Source: Pectinatus haikarae
GTDB lineage: Bacteria > Bacillota > Negativicutes > Selenomonadales > Selenomonadaceae
NCBI RefSeq assembly: GCF_015732185.1
Contig: NZ_WIQM01000004.1
Coordinates: 186,001-250,000, forward strand
Direction of reading: 5' to 3'
DNA: 64,000 nucleotides
The notes beneath the pieces are model-generated. The model made no database searches, was not told the DNA's origin, and saw nothing but the letters and a program-made list of their open reading frames with translations. The translations under genes were made by a program, and so were the position numbers. Below are positions 37,615 through 46,038 of this stretch, in pieces (within the stretch, counting starts at the first letter, position 1; each line of letters opens with the position of its first letter).

Positions 37615-38534
37615 ATCGCTTTGATATTGTAGGGCATCGCAGGATATGGTATGCTTTTTCGTCATTGATAATTATTGCCGGACTCATCTGTATGTTTACT
37701 AAAGGCTTTAATTTGGGAATAGATTTTACGGGCGGTACATTGCTTAATCTGGAATTTGAAAAACCTGCCGATATAAATGATATCCGCACTATCATGAATG
37801 ATTATGTGGCGGGAAATACGCAGATCCAAATGGCAGGCGAGCAAAATGATTCTGTAGAGGCCCAGAATGTCATGATCAGAACGAGAGATCTGTCTCAGCA
37901 GGAACGCGAAAATATACTCAGCGGATTCAAAGAAAAGCTGGGTGATTACAAAGTACTGCGTGAAGAAAAAGTCGGTGCAACGATTGGCAGTGAATTAATC
38001 ATGAATGCGGTCTGGGCAACTGTTATTTCATGGCTGCTGATCATTGCATATATTTCTTACAGATTTGAATTTAAATTCGGCTTAGCGGCAGTAATGGCGC
38101 TGATTCATGATACATTAGTGGTATTAAGTATCTTTTCCCTGACGCAAAAGGAGATAGATTCTTCTTTTATTGCAGCTATATTGACTGTGGTTGGCTATTC
38201 GGTAACTGATACGATAGTCATTTTTGATCGTATACGTGAAAATCTCAAGCTGCATTTTAAACGCGGCGGCGATATAGAGGAACTGGCAAACCGCAGCATC
38301 TATCAAACTTTGACGCGCTCCATCTATACGGTTACGACTGTTTTGGTTACTACGGTCGCCTTGTATATTTTTGGCGGAGCTACAACAAAAGATTTTGCTT
38401 TCGCATTGATGGTTGGTTTTGCTTTCGGTTCTTATTCATCTATTTTCACAGCAACACCTTTATGGATAACGTTCCGTGAATATAGTGAAAAAAGACAGGC
38501 CAAAAAACGTGTAAATCCTCGTACGGAAAAATAA
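37611..38534 (+). CDS. secF: Protein translocase subunit SecF
   Basis: 307 residues with GIDFTGGTLLNLEF near residue 37-50, then a five-TM bundle with ILTVVGYSVTDTIVIFDRIREN and the TLTRSIYTVTTVLVTT segment. Stop-start overlap with secD, its partner. Confidence 0.96.
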   Translation: MNRFDIVGHRRIWYAFSSLIIIAGLICMFTKGFNLGIDFTGGTLLNLEFEKPADINDIRTIMNDYVAGNTQIQMAGEQNDSVEAQNVMIRTRDLSQQERENILSGFKEKLGDYKVLREEKVGATIGSELIMNAVWATVISWLLIIAYISYRFEFKFGLAAVMALIHDTLVVLSIFSLTQKEIDSSFIAAILTVVGYSVTDTIVIFDRIRENLKLHFKRGGDIEELANRSIYQTLTRSIYTVTTVLVTTVALYIFGGATTKDFAFALMVGFAFGSYSSIFTATPLWITFREYSEKRQAKKRVNPRTEK

Positions 38535-38685
38535 ATTATTTTTTAGGAAATACTGATTTAATGAGTCTGTCGGCCAAGCACCAAAAGATCCGCATGGGCG
38601 CGCAGCGCGAATTAATCAGGGGTTTCTTTATTCCTGCAATGAGTAATTTTTTCTGATAGTGAAGGAACTTGATCGAATTATGTTA

Positions 38686-38722
38686 AAAACTCCGCAGGTG
38701 TAATTGTTCTGCGGAGTTTTTG
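38686..38722 (+). terminator. Terminator after secF
   Basis: AAAAACTCCGCA and TGCGGAGTTTTT pair around a 12-base loop. It closes the tgt-secF block and lies 63 bases before the next start. Confidence 0.85.
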
Positions 38723-38784
38723 GCGCCGTTGATTTTCTGTGAAGGCTGGCTCAGTTGAATTTTAATAATAATTACGGAGTAAAA

Positions 38785-39642
38785 ATGAAACAGCAAAGAA
38801 TGGCAATTGTCAATGATATTACGGGTTTTGGACGATGTTCGACAACAGTCGAGCTGCCACTGGTTTCTGCAATGAAAATACAGGTATGTCCTCTGCCAAC
38901 AGCTATTTTATCGGCTCATACAGGGTTTAATGATTACTATATGGATGATTATACAGCACATATGCGTCCTTATATAGAGAATTGGCAAAGACTCAATTTG
39001 TACTTTGACGGTATTTTAACAGGCTTTTTGGGGTCGGAAGGGCAAATCGATATTGTTCTGGAATTTATAAAAAAATTTAAAAAACCGGCAATGGACGAAA
39101 AAAAAGAAACCCTGCTGATCGTTGATCCTGTTATGGGCGACGGTGGAAGATTGTATTCGTCATATACTTATCAATTGTGTCGAAGAATGAAGGAATTGGT
39201 CGCTTATGCTGATGTTTTGACGCCAAATCTGACAGAAGCCTGCAATCTTCTTGATGTTCCTTATCCGCATGGAGGCAGCATCAATAATGAAGACCTTCTT
39301 TCCATGTGCGGTAAATTGGCGGCACTTAGGGAAAATGCAGATAAAAATGCAATGAAGATAATAATTACAGGCATTGAACGCGGAAAAAACATAGGCAACT
39401 TTATTTATGAAAATGGCAGAAGCCGTATGCTGGAGTTTGCAAAAATAGGCAGTGAGCATTCAGGAACGGGAGATGTATTTGTAGCGATAGTTGCCGCATC
39501 ATTACTTAAGAATGAAACAACAAAACAAGCTGTTGCAAAAGCTGCCGAGTTTGTAAGCAAATGCCTGATATTTACGGAAACACAAGGTATCCCGCGCAAT
39601 GAGGGAATCTGCTTTGAAGAGTATCTGACAGAGCTGAAATAA
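38785..39642 (+). CDS. Pyridoxal/pyridoxamine kinase (PdxK/PdxY-like)
   Basis: Phosphorylates B6 vitamers. 285-residue ribokinase-fold protein with NDITGFGRCSTT at about 11-22, VDPVMGDGGRLY, LTPNLTEACNLL and the catalytic SGTGDVFVAIVAA near 225-237. Start ATG 38785 with ACGGAG; an upstream TTG at 38755 lacks a site. Confidence 0.88.
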   Translation: MKQQRMAIVNDITGFGRCSTTVELPLVSAMKIQVCPLPTAILSAHTGFNDYYMDDYTAHMRPYIENWQRLNLYFDGILTGFLGSEGQIDIVLEFIKKFKKPAMDEKKETLLIVDPVMGDGGRLYSSYTYQLCRRMKELVAYADVLTPNLTEACNLLDVPYPHGGSINNEDLLSMCGKLAALRENADKNAMKIIITGIERGKNIGNFIYENGRSRMLEFAKIGSEHSGTGDVFVAIVAASLLKNETTKQAVAKAAEFVSKCLIFTETQGIPRNEGICFEEYLTELK

Positions 39643-39686
39643 AATTTATTATAGAACTATAATCAGCATATAGGGGAGATAGGGCA

Positions 39687-40340
39687 ATGATTTTGTATGC
39701 GGCTGAAAAAGGGAAATTTACAGAATTTGCCGATGCGGTGAAAAGAAAGTCGGGAGAGAAATGCAATATTTATGTCAATATCACGAATAAGTGCAATTGC
39801 TCATGTGTATTTTGTCTCAGAAGTCTGAAAAAGATGCAGGAAGAACATTCCCTTTGGCTCAAAGAAGAACCGACTATAGAAAAAATAAGGCAGGCATTTG
39901 CGTCTATAAATAGGGCTGATGTAAATGAAGTGGTTTTCTGCGGCTTTGGCGAACCGACTATGCGCATGGAGATATTGCTTGACAGCCTGCGCTGTGTGCG
40001 CACTATGTGGCCGGAAAAAAAGATAAGACTTAATACAAATGGGCTGTCATCCCTGTATTATGAAAAAAATACGGCACCTTTGTTCAAAAACCTGCTGGAT
40101 GTTATTTCAATAAGTTTGAACGCGTCAAATGCACAGGAATATCACTCTGTCACAAGGACTCAGCTTGGAACCGGGGCGTATGAAGCGATGCTGAATTTCG
40201 CGGCAGAATGCATGAGATATATACCGGAAGTTGTTATGACGATAGTGGACTCGATAGGCGCCGAAGAGATAGAAGCGTGTAAAAAAATATGCAGGGAAAG
40301 AGGACTTAAGCTGCGTATCCGTCCATATGAAGCTGATTAA
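39687..40340 (+). CDS. Radical SAM protein (TatD-associated type)
   Basis: 217 residues with a radical-SAM cluster motif CNCSCVFC (Cys at about 36, 40 and 43 as CxxxCxxC) and the GFGEPTMR SAM-binding motif near residue 88. Compact, resembling the subfamily found next to tatD; no tatD is here. Substrate unknown. GGGGAGA precedes the ATG. Confidence 0.85.
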   Translation: MILYAAEKGKFTEFADAVKRKSGEKCNIYVNITNKCNCSCVFCLRSLKKMQEEHSLWLKEEPTIEKIRQAFASINRADVNEVVFCGFGEPTMRMEILLDSLRCVRTMWPEKKIRLNTNGLSSLYYEKNTAPLFKNLLDVISISLNASNAQEYHSVTRTQLGTGAYEAMLNFAAECMRYIPEVVMTIVDSIGAEEIEACKKICRERGLKLRIRPYEAD

Positions 40341-40344
40341 AATC

Positions 40345-40373
40345 TTGTAAAATGTGATGAATTATGCTATACT
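40345..40373 (+). promoter_or_regulatory. Promoter of the Mn2+ riboswitch transcript
   Basis: TTGTAA (40345-40350), 17-base spacer ending in an extended -10 TGC, TATACT (40368-40373). Confidence 0.75.
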
Positions 40374-40400
40374 ATGCATACAGACAATGTTGTGTTGTCA

Positions 40401-40525
40401 TTTATAGGGGAGTAGCTGAACGGCCGATGATCGTCATTACGAGCATTTTGCTCCGGTGCGGCCGACGTTATTGTAAGCGAGACCTTGTTTTATAGAATAT
40501 TCTTCTGTAAAGCAAGGTCTTTTTG
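40401..40525 (+). promoter_or_regulatory. Manganese riboswitch (yybP-ykoY) with terminator
   Basis: AGGGGAGTAGC at 40406-40416 and GCGAGACCTTG at 40477-40487 are the two conserved loops of the yybP-ykoY aptamer, with CGTCATTACGAG between. AGACCTTG then pairs with CAAGGTCT and a T run (terminator 40480-40525). Mn2+ binding should free transcription of the TerC-family gene downstream. Confidence 0.9.
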
Positions 40526-40633
40526 TATATAGATATTTTAACTGTCGGGTCGCAGGCTGCAGTTTATTGCCGGCTATATATAGAAAAATTGAAAAAATTT
40601 GTATTAATCCTGAAAAAAGAAAGGCGTGCTGGC

Positions 40634-41305
40634 TTGGAAGAGTTTTTTTCGTTGGGATGGTTAACCGCGTTAGGAAGTATATTGGTGCTTGACTTGATAC
40701 TAAGCGGGGATAATGCAGTGTTGATAGCGCTCGCCTGTAAAAATCTGCCGGTGCATCATCGTTTGAAAGGTATGATCATAGGCTGCGCAGGAGCTGTCAT
40801 TATTCGTGTGATTTTGACTTTATTTGCCACAGAACTTTTATCAGTTGCTTATATTCAATTTATAGGCGGAATAGCATTATTTTATATTGCTTTGAAATTG
40901 CTTAAAAATGATGATAGTGAAAAAAAAATGCATGCGTCTGATAATTTGGCAGGAGCTGTAAAAACCATTATGCTGGCTGATTTTATAATGAGTCTTGATA
41001 ATGTTTTATCAATGGCAGGAGTGGCAAATACAGTACCGGATAGCAAATGGAGTCTCATTTTATGCGGTTTGCTCATAAGTCTGCCAATAGTTATCTGCGG
41101 TGCACAGCTGTTTTTGGTGATAATGAAAAAAATCCCCCTTATGGTTTATTTGGGAAGTGCCATCCTCGCATTCACATCTGCGAAAATGATCTTACTGGAT
41201 AAAGCAGTGGGAAGTGAGCTATTGTGGCTGAACGGCTGGCTGGAGGCGATTTTTATTATAGCTGTATTTTTATGGGGAGGGTATAAGGCAAAAATTTCCC
41301 GTTGA
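40634..41305 (+). CDS. TerC/YkoY-family membrane protein, probable Mn2+ exporter
   Basis: 223 residues, about seven TM helices. The acidic metal motifs LDLILSGDNAVLIALA (about 19-34) and MLADFIMSLDNVLSMAGVA are the TerC hallmarks. The best start is TTG 40634 with AAAGG upstream; the longer reading begins inside the riboswitch terminator. The Mn2+ riboswitch in front fits the YkoY/Alx (MeeY/MeeF) branch, which exports manganese. Confidence 0.88.
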   Translation: MEEFFSLGWLTALGSILVLDLILSGDNAVLIALACKNLPVHHRLKGMIIGCAGAVIIRVILTLFATELLSVAYIQFIGGIALFYIALKLLKNDDSEKKMHASDNLAGAVKTIMLADFIMSLDNVLSMAGVANTVPDSKWSLILCGLLISLPIVICGAQLFLVIMKKIPLMVYLGSAILAFTSAKMILLDKAVGSELLWLNGWLEAIFIIAVFLWGGYKAKISR

Positions 41306-41367
41306 ATACGGATCAAAAAAGTTTTATTGTTTATGAAGATGATATATTTGTAGAGGAGAAGTGGATT

Positions 41368-42231
41368 ATGAATATGGTAAAAACAACTGCATTAATGGCA
41401 TTGCTGATGGCATTGCTGATAGCTGTCGGGGGATTGGTCGGCGGTCAGCACGGTGCATTGATAATGTTTATGGTCGCGCTTGCCATGAATTTCTTTTCTT
41501 ATTGGTTTAGTGACTCCATTGTACTGAAAATGTCGGGAGCCCGTCAAGTAAATGAAGAAGACGCCCCCAGCCTGTATAAATTGGTGTCTGATCTCACAGA
41601 GCGTGCCGAACTGCCAATGCCTAAGGTTTATATCATTGATACCGATGTTCCCAATGCGTTTGCTACGGGGCGAAATCCTGATCATGCGGCCGTGGCTGTT
41701 ACGACAGGAATAATGGGAGCGCTTGAATATGAAGAACTTGCCGGTGTCCTCGGTCATGAACTTACTCATGTTAAAAACAGAGATATATTGATAGGTTCAA
41801 TTGCGGCCACTTTTGCGGCAGCAATTTCCATGCTGGCGAATATGGCCCAATGGGTTGCTATATTCGGCGGCAGCCGCAGCAATGATGAAGAAGACAGGGG
41901 CGGAATAATAGGACTTCTGGCAACTATAATAATTGCGCCTTTGGCGGCGTCGATCATTCAGATGGCGATTTCCCGTTCACGTGAATATGCAGCTGATAAA
42001 GGCGGCGGACAGATCTGCGGGGATCCATTGGCGCTGGCATCGGCACTGGAAAAAATAGAGTATTATGCAAAACATAAAACAATGCCGCAGGCATCGCAGG
42101 CAACAGAGCATATGTATATAATAAACCCGTTTTCAGGGAAAAACATGTCATTTGCCAGCTTGTTTTCAACACATCCCGCCACAGCTGACCGAATTGCCAG
42201 ACTGCGCGAACAGGCTGCCCAGAACAGATAA
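41368..42231 (+). CDS. htpX: Zinc metalloprotease HtpX
   Basis: Membrane protease for damaged membrane proteins. 287 residues with two N-terminal TM helices, the catalytic HEXXH as GHELTHVKN (about 130-138), two more TM segments, and EYAADKGGG carrying the third zinc ligand. Start ATG 41368 with GAGGAG at 41353-41358; the frame extends further up but overlaps the previous gene without a site. Confidence 0.93.
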   Translation: MNMVKTTALMALLMALLIAVGGLVGGQHGALIMFMVALAMNFFSYWFSDSIVLKMSGARQVNEEDAPSLYKLVSDLTERAELPMPKVYIIDTDVPNAFATGRNPDHAAVAVTTGIMGALEYEELAGVLGHELTHVKNRDILIGSIAATFAAAISMLANMAQWVAIFGGSRSNDEEDRGGIIGLLATIIIAPLAASIIQMAISRSREYAADKGGGQICGDPLALASALEKIEYYAKHKTMPQASQATEHMYIINPFSGKNMSFASLFSTHPATADRIARLREQAAQNR

Positions 42232-42255
42232 ATAAGTTGTTTTTTAAATTATAAT

Positions 42256-42342
42256 AAAACTCCTGCATAATGATTGAACATCGTGATTAGATTTGAAATC
42301 TAACTTAGAGATGCGTCTCATGATTTATGCCAGGAGTTTTTT
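42256..42342 (+). terminator. Long-armed terminator after htpX
   Basis: AAAACTCCTGCATAA (42256-42270) pairs with TTATGCCAGGAGTTTTTT (42325-42342), with an inner TTAGATTTGAAATCTAA palindrome at 42287-42303. Confidence 0.7.
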
Positions 42343-42437
42343 AGATGAATATAATATGTTTTGTTGCAAAGTATATACTGGATTTTTGCTGCCGTACGAG
42401 GCATTGCGGTCGAACGGGCGAACAGCTGCTATGACGC

Positions 42438-42896
42438 TTATTCATTTTCCATGAGTATCATAGCGATTTCATCACAATTGGGAAATTTGGGACAGTCAAT
42501 GCATTCTTTCCATATTTTTTGCGGAAGTTTATCTTTTGTAACTTCTCTAAAGCCCAGAGAGAAAAAAAATTCAGGCTGATAGGTAAGGGTAAAAAAAGTT
42601 TCAACGCCAATTTTTTTGCCTTCATCAATAAGGCGGGTGACTATTTCGGATCCTATGTGGTTTCGTGTGGCGTTTTTGGCTACAGCCAATGTCCGTACTT
42701 CAGCGATTGTATCCCAAACTATATGCAGACCGCCTACACCTGCAAGCTGACCGTCTTCTTCAGCCACGATCATATCGCGAATCGTTTCGTAAAGCTGATT
42801 ACGTGACCGGGCAAGCATCAGACCGTCCTGCGCGTAATCATAAACTAATCGATGTATTGATTCGACATCCGGTAAAATGGCATTGCGGTAAATAAT
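42438..42896 (-). CDS. ArgA-like GNAT N-acetyltransferase with unusual start
   Basis: GNAT acyl-CoA transferase resembling the short bacterial ArgA-like N-acetyltransferases: VAEEDGQLAGVGGLHI, VRTLAVAKNATRNHIGSEIV (acetyl-CoA loop) and the GFREVTKDKLPQKIW tail with cysteines CIDCPKFPNC. The first ATG in frame is at 42818, but the 26 codons before it translate to YRNAILPDVESIHRLVYDYA, a typical GNAT N-terminus, and no ATG, GTG or TTG lies among them. An ATT at 42896 or 42893 preceded by AAAGAAAGAG is the likely start, or a base is missing. Confidence 0.75.
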   Translation of the reverse strand: MIYRNAILPDVESIHRLVYDYAQDGLMLARSRNQLYETIRDMIVAEEDGQLAGVGGLHIVWDTIAEVRTLAVAKNATRNHIGSEIVTRLIDEGKKIGVETFFTLTYQPEFFFSLGFREVTKDKLPQKIWKECIDCPKFPNCDEIAMILMENE

Positions 42897-42934
42897 ATGA
42901 AATCACTCTTTCTTTATTATATAATGCGGTAATA

Positions 42935-43579
42935 CTATTTTGCGTCCATGGTAAGCGCACAAGGACATAAATCATTAAGCGGACAGTTTTGACACAGTGG
43001 CTGGCGCGCTTTGCAGACTTTTCTGCCATGCCATATAAGCCAGTGATGTGCTTCAGACCATTTTTCCATGGGAATTGCCTTTTGAAGCTTTTCTTCAACT
43101 TCATCGGGAGTTTTGCCGACAGCCAGCTTTAAACGATTGGCAACACGAAATACGTGAGTATCAACAGCTATTGCCGGTCTGCCAAAGGCTATGCTCGCAA
43201 CAACATTGGCCGTTTTTCTTCCTACGCCTGGCAAAGATAATAATGACTCATAATTGCTCGGCACTTGTCCATTATAACTCTTTGCAAGTATGCTGCAAGT
43301 ATTGAAGATATTTTTTGCCTTATTTCGGAAAAGGCCGCAATCACGAATCTCGTTTTCAAGTCTTTCAAGACCAAGACTTATTATTTTCTCGGGTGTATCT
43401 GCCTTTGCAAAAAGCCGCTGCGTTGTTATATTGACACGCGCATCAGTACATTGCGCCGATAAAATGACGGCTATCAATAATTCGAAGGGATTCGAAAAAT
43501 TTAAAGCAGATTTTGAACCATGATAAGTTTTTTCCAAACGGCGGAGCATTTCTGATTTTATTTTTTGCGTAATACGCAT
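42935..43579 (-). CDS. nth: Endonuclease III
   Basis: DNA glycosylase/AP lyase for oxidised pyrimidines. 214 residues; helix-hairpin-helix LPGVGRKTANVVA with the catalytic lysine, VDTHVFRVANRL with the catalytic Asp, and the C-terminal 4Fe-4S site CKARQPLCQNCPLNDLC with C-x6-C-x2-C-x5-C spacing. Confidence 0.96.
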   Translation of the reverse strand: MRITQKIKSEMLRRLEKTYHGSKSALNFSNPFELLIAVILSAQCTDARVNITTQRLFAKADTPEKIISLGLERLENEIRDCGLFRNKAKNIFNTCSILAKSYNGQVPSNYESLLSLPGVGRKTANVVASIAFGRPAIAVDTHVFRVANRLKLAVGKTPDEVEEKLQKAIPMEKWSEAHHWLIWHGRKVCKARQPLCQNCPLNDLCPCALTMDAK

Positions 43580-43593
43580 ATGTTAATTCCTGC

Positions 43594-43875
43594 TTATTTT
43601 TTTATAGTGTGATGAGGATTTTGACTGACAACTTCTATAGCCTGTGCTATTATTTTTATTATGTGGGCATAATGCTCCTGTTTATAAATATCCAGCCTGG
43701 TGTATGCATCACCTATATCGGTACCGACATATCTTGCCGGAAGATGATTCAATGCCCACGCAGCTATATCGCTGAGACATTGGTCACAGGTGCATATGTT
43801 TGGGTATGATTTTATCACCTGCTGAAGCAGATCCGTTACGAAATCTTCCATACAATTTTTTACTTGTATTGCCAT
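43594..43875 (-). CDS. ComFB-like late competence protein
   Basis: 93 residues, ComFB family: NCMEDFVTDLLQQVI, CTCDQCLSDIAAWALNHLPARYV. The family is helical with a metal-binding cysteine pair and, in some bacteria, is linked to competence or c-di-nucleotide binding. Start ATG 43875 with GAGGTGA seven bases upstream; a GTG at 43887 overlaps that site. Just upstream of nth on the same strand. Confidence 0.85.
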   Translation of the reverse strand: MAIQVKNCMEDFVTDLLQQVIKSYPNICTCDQCLSDIAAWALNHLPARYVGTDIGDAYTRLDIYKQEHYAHIIKIIAQAIEVVSQNPHHTIKK

Positions 43876-43944
43876 TTCAGCACTCACCTCATAAATTTTT
43901 GATACACTTTTTAATTATAACACAGCTGAGAAGTTTTTGCCTAA

Positions 43945-43987
43945 TAAAAAAACACCTGAAGTGTAGTTAAACAGCTTTAGGTGTTTA
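43945..43987 (-). terminator. Terminator after rubredoxin gene
   Basis: On the minus strand AAACACCTAAAGC and CTTCAGGTGTTT pair, followed by a run of T. It separates the rubredoxin gene from comFB. Confidence 0.8.
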
Positions 43988-44014
43988 TATAAGAATGATA
44001 CGTTGCAGATAGTG

Positions 44015-44176
44015 TTATTGTTCTTCCTCAAACTGATCCTTGCCTACACCGCATAACGGGCAGACAAAATCATCGGGCAAATCAGCAAACAGAACACCAG
44101 GTGCCAAATCATAATCAGGATCGCCCTTTTCTTCGTCATAAATCCATCCGCAAACGGAACAAATCCATTTTTTCAT
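44015..44176 (-). CDS. Rubredoxin
   Basis: 53-residue electron carrier with one Fe(Cys)4 centre. Both iron-binding pairs are visible: [13 protein letters not shown] at about 4-16 and [15 protein letters not shown] near the end, with the [10 protein letters not shown] and DLPDDFVCP elements between. ATG at 44174-44176 with GGGGAGGTTTT upstream on the minus strand. It lies below the size cut-off of most ORF lists. Typical of anaerobes, supplying electrons for oxygen and peroxide detoxification or other reductases. Confidence 0.95.
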   Translation of the reverse strand: MKKWICSVCGWIYDEEKGDPDYDLAPGVLFADLPDDFVCPLCGVGKDQFEEEQ

Positions 44177-44323
44177 AATAAAACCTCCCCAATAATATAT
44201 GGTCTTTTTACAGCTCCTTATATTTTAGTATATTGATATTGATTTTGCAATAATAGGTTGAAATATAAAAAAATAAACATAAAAAAAACCGAAATCATAA
44301 GATTTCAGTGTATAGTCAAATAT

Positions 44324-44409
44324 TGGTGCGGTCGATGGGACTTGAACCCATATGACTTGTGATCACTACCCCCTCAAAGTAGCGCGTCTGCCAATTCCGC
44401 CACGACCGC
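44324..44409 (-). tRNA. tRNA-Leu (GAG), CCA encoded
   Basis: Acceptor GCGGTCG pairs with CGACCGC; long variable arm; anticodon stem CTACT/GGTAG with loop TTGAGGG. T-loop GTTCAAGTC present; CCA is at 44324-44326 in genomic sense TGG. Confidence 0.95.
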
Positions 44410-44445
44410 ATATAAAACAAAAGTGGAAAGGGTATAAAATATTAT

Positions 44446-44531
44446 TGGTGCGGCCGAGTGGATTTGAACCACCATAGAGTTGCCCCTACTAGCACCTGAA
44501 GCTAGCGCGTCTGCCGTTTCGCCACGGCCGC
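44446..44531 (-). tRNA. tRNA-Leu (CAG), CCA encoded
   Basis: Acceptor GCGGCCG; anticodon stem CTAGC/GCTAG with loop TTCAGGT; long variable arm; GTTCAAATC T-loop; encoded CCA. Confidence 0.95.
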
Positions 44532-44547
44532 ATATTAAAGTAAAAGA

Positions 44548-44636
44548 TGGTGCCGAGGACCGGAATCGAACCGGTACGAATATTACTATTCGCGGGATTT
44601 TAAGTCCCGTGCGTCTGCCAGTTCCGCCACCCCGGC
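44548..44636 (-). tRNA. tRNA-Leu (TAA), CCA encoded
   Basis: Acceptor GCCGGGG pairs with CCTCGGC (one G-T); anticodon stem CGGGA/TCCCG with loop CTTAAAA; long variable arm; encoded CCA. Confidence 0.95.
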
Positions 44637-44649
44637 GAATATCTTTATA

Positions 44650-44723
44650 TGGAGCGGGTGATGGGAATCGGACCCACGTGACTAGCTTGGAAGGCTAGGG
44701 CTCTACCATTGAGCTACACCCGC
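44650..44723 (-). tRNA. tRNA-Gly (TCC), CCA encoded
   Basis: Acceptor GCGGGTG; anticodon stem CTAGC/GCTAG with loop CTTCCAA; GTCCGATTC T-loop; encoded CCA with U discriminator. Confidence 0.95.
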
Positions 44724-44771
44724 ATGTTGATCAAATCAGATAAAATTGATTTTAAAACACCAAAATAAAAA

Positions 44772-44847
44772 TGGTGCCTCAGAGCGGAATCGAACCACTG
44801 ACACGGGGATTTTCAGTCCCCTGCTCTACCGACTGAGCTACCGAGGC
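44772..44847 (-). tRNA. tRNA-Phe (GAA), CCA encoded
   Basis: Acceptor GCCTCGG pairs with CTGAGGC; anticodon stem GGGGA/TCCCC with loop CTGAAAA; GTTCGATTC T-loop; encoded CCA. Confidence 0.95.
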
Positions 44848-44898
44848 ATCCTATATATCTGCTTTAAGCTTTTTAGCTTAAAAGGGGATAACAAAAAA

Positions 44899-44975
44899 TG
44901 GCGACCCGAAGGGGATTTGAACCCCTGACCTCCGCCGTGACAGGGCGGCATTCTAACCAGCTAAACTACCGGGCC
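44899..44975 (-). tRNA. tRNA-Asp (GTC), CCA encoded
   Basis: Acceptor GGCCCGG with TCGGGTC (two G-T pairs); anticodon stem CCGCC/GGCGG with loop CTGTCAC; GTTCAAATC T-loop; G discriminator and encoded CCA. Confidence 0.95.
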
Positions 44976-44977
44976 GT

Positions 44978-45053
44978 TGGTGGGCGATAACAGGATCGAA
45001 CTGCTGACATCTTGCTTGTAAGGCAAGCGCTCTCCCAGCTGAGCTAATCGCCC
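44978..45053 (-). tRNA. tRNA-Val (TAC), CCA encoded
   Basis: Acceptor GGGCGAT; anticodon stem CTTGC/GCAAG with loop CTTACAA; GTTCGATCC T-loop; encoded CCA. Confidence 0.95.
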
Positions 45054-45060
45054 ATATTAT

Positions 45061-45135
45061 TGGTGACGCCTATGGGATTCGAACCCATGAACCCGCCGTG
45101 AAAGGGCGGTGTCTTAACCGCTTGACGAAGGCGCC
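45061..45135 (-). tRNA. tRNA-Glu (TTC), CCA encoded
   Basis: Acceptor GGCGCCT with AGGCGTC; anticodon stem CCGCC/GGCGG with loop CTTTCAC; GTTCGAATC T-loop; encoded CCA. First tRNA of the minus-strand cluster of eight, ending with rubredoxin. Confidence 0.95.
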
Positions 45136-45210
45136 ACTATACTGTATACTTGCCCCATAAAACCTATATGCATTTCACATAATGCAGGGTCAGCATCAGC
45201 AACGGATATT

Positions 45211-45239
45211 ATAATAACATATAGATGACTATATTGCAA
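45211..45239 (-). promoter_or_regulatory. Probable tRNA cluster promoter
   Basis: On the minus strand TTGCAA, 17-base spacer, TATTAT, about 75 bases ahead of tRNA-Glu. The rest of 45136-45357 shows nothing else clear. Confidence 0.5.
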
Positions 45240-45357
45240 TACTTTTTAAGAAAAAATATTTATTTTAGAAGAAATTAATAAACTGAAAGTGTTATTTTAA
45301 CGAATATATCGGCAGCTATTCGGCTTTTGATGATGCTTTCGGAGCCGAGGTGGGTTT

Positions 45358-45939
45358 ATGAAAAAATGTATGGTTGTTGTTACATTACCGATTCTTTTAA
45401 TATTGATCCTGTTTTGGCGGGGAGATGCATCGGCAGAAGAAAAGCCGCCGGTGAGAATAGCTGTTATGCCTGCATTCGGTGATATCAGCGAATATCAGGA
45501 AAGCAGCAGGTATATTTATAAAAGCATTAATAATGCTTTGCATATTCCGCTTAATGGTATTCTGAAAAAGGCGGTGTACCTCAATGTGAACGAAATTGCC
45601 GGTGCTCTTCAGGAAATGCCGGAAACGAGATCGGATGCGCTGCAGAAGCAGGGGATGATACAGCTGTCCAATATACTGGATGCTGACGTTTTAATCGGCG
45701 CCAGAGTAAATTTTATTTCTCAGGACACAACGTATTTCTTTGAAGACGGTCCTTATCTGATGAGCCGTGTGGGAGTGCAGCTTTTTATTTATGATCGGCA
45801 GACCGACAGATATATCAAGTACAGCGGGCAGAAGTTTTATAATGATACTTATTCACTGCAGGGAACAGTGGATGCATTGACGAAAGATCTAATGGCTTCC
45901 CTGTTGGCAAAGGCTGATTTAAAGCAATATGTGCAATAA
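45358..45939 (+). CDS. Exported protein of unknown function
   Basis: 193 residues with an N-terminal signal peptide or anchor (about 1-26, ending ASA). After it, RIAVMPAFGDISEYQ and a domain with ADVLIGARVNFISQ resemble extracytoplasmic nucleotide-free lipoprotein-like folds (CsgG/LpoB-like style), but no firm family. The stop codon overlaps the left end of the IS1182 element, so the 3' flank has been changed by insertion. Confidence 0.65.
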   Translation: MKKCMVVVTLPILLILILFWRGDASAEEKPPVRIAVMPAFGDISEYQESSRYIYKSINNALHIPLNGILKKAVYLNVNEIAGALQEMPETRSDALQKQGMIQLSNILDADVLIGARVNFISQDTTYFFEDGPYLMSRVGVQLFIYDRQTDRYIKYSGQKFYNDTYSLQGTVDALTKDLMASLLAKADLKQYVQ

Positions 45940-45974
45940 AAAAGGGGCTGTGAAATAACACTCCTATAAAAACA

Positions 45975-46015
45975 AAAGAGGATCGCTGGCTCGAAAGAGC
46001 CGGTGATCCTCTTTT
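45975..46015 (+). terminator. Terminator hairpin in the IS leader
   Basis: AAGAGGATC, CTGGCTC, loop GAAA, GAGCCGG, GATCCTCTTTTT: a strong stem with T run between the left end and the transposase start. It would block read-through transcription from the gene outside. Confidence 0.85.
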
Positions 46016-46038
46016 TGTGGTAAAATTTTACGTGTCTA

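Noticed and set aside
44480-44928. Plus-strand ORFs in the tRNA cluster
   Set aside because: They are antisense translations of tRNA genes.
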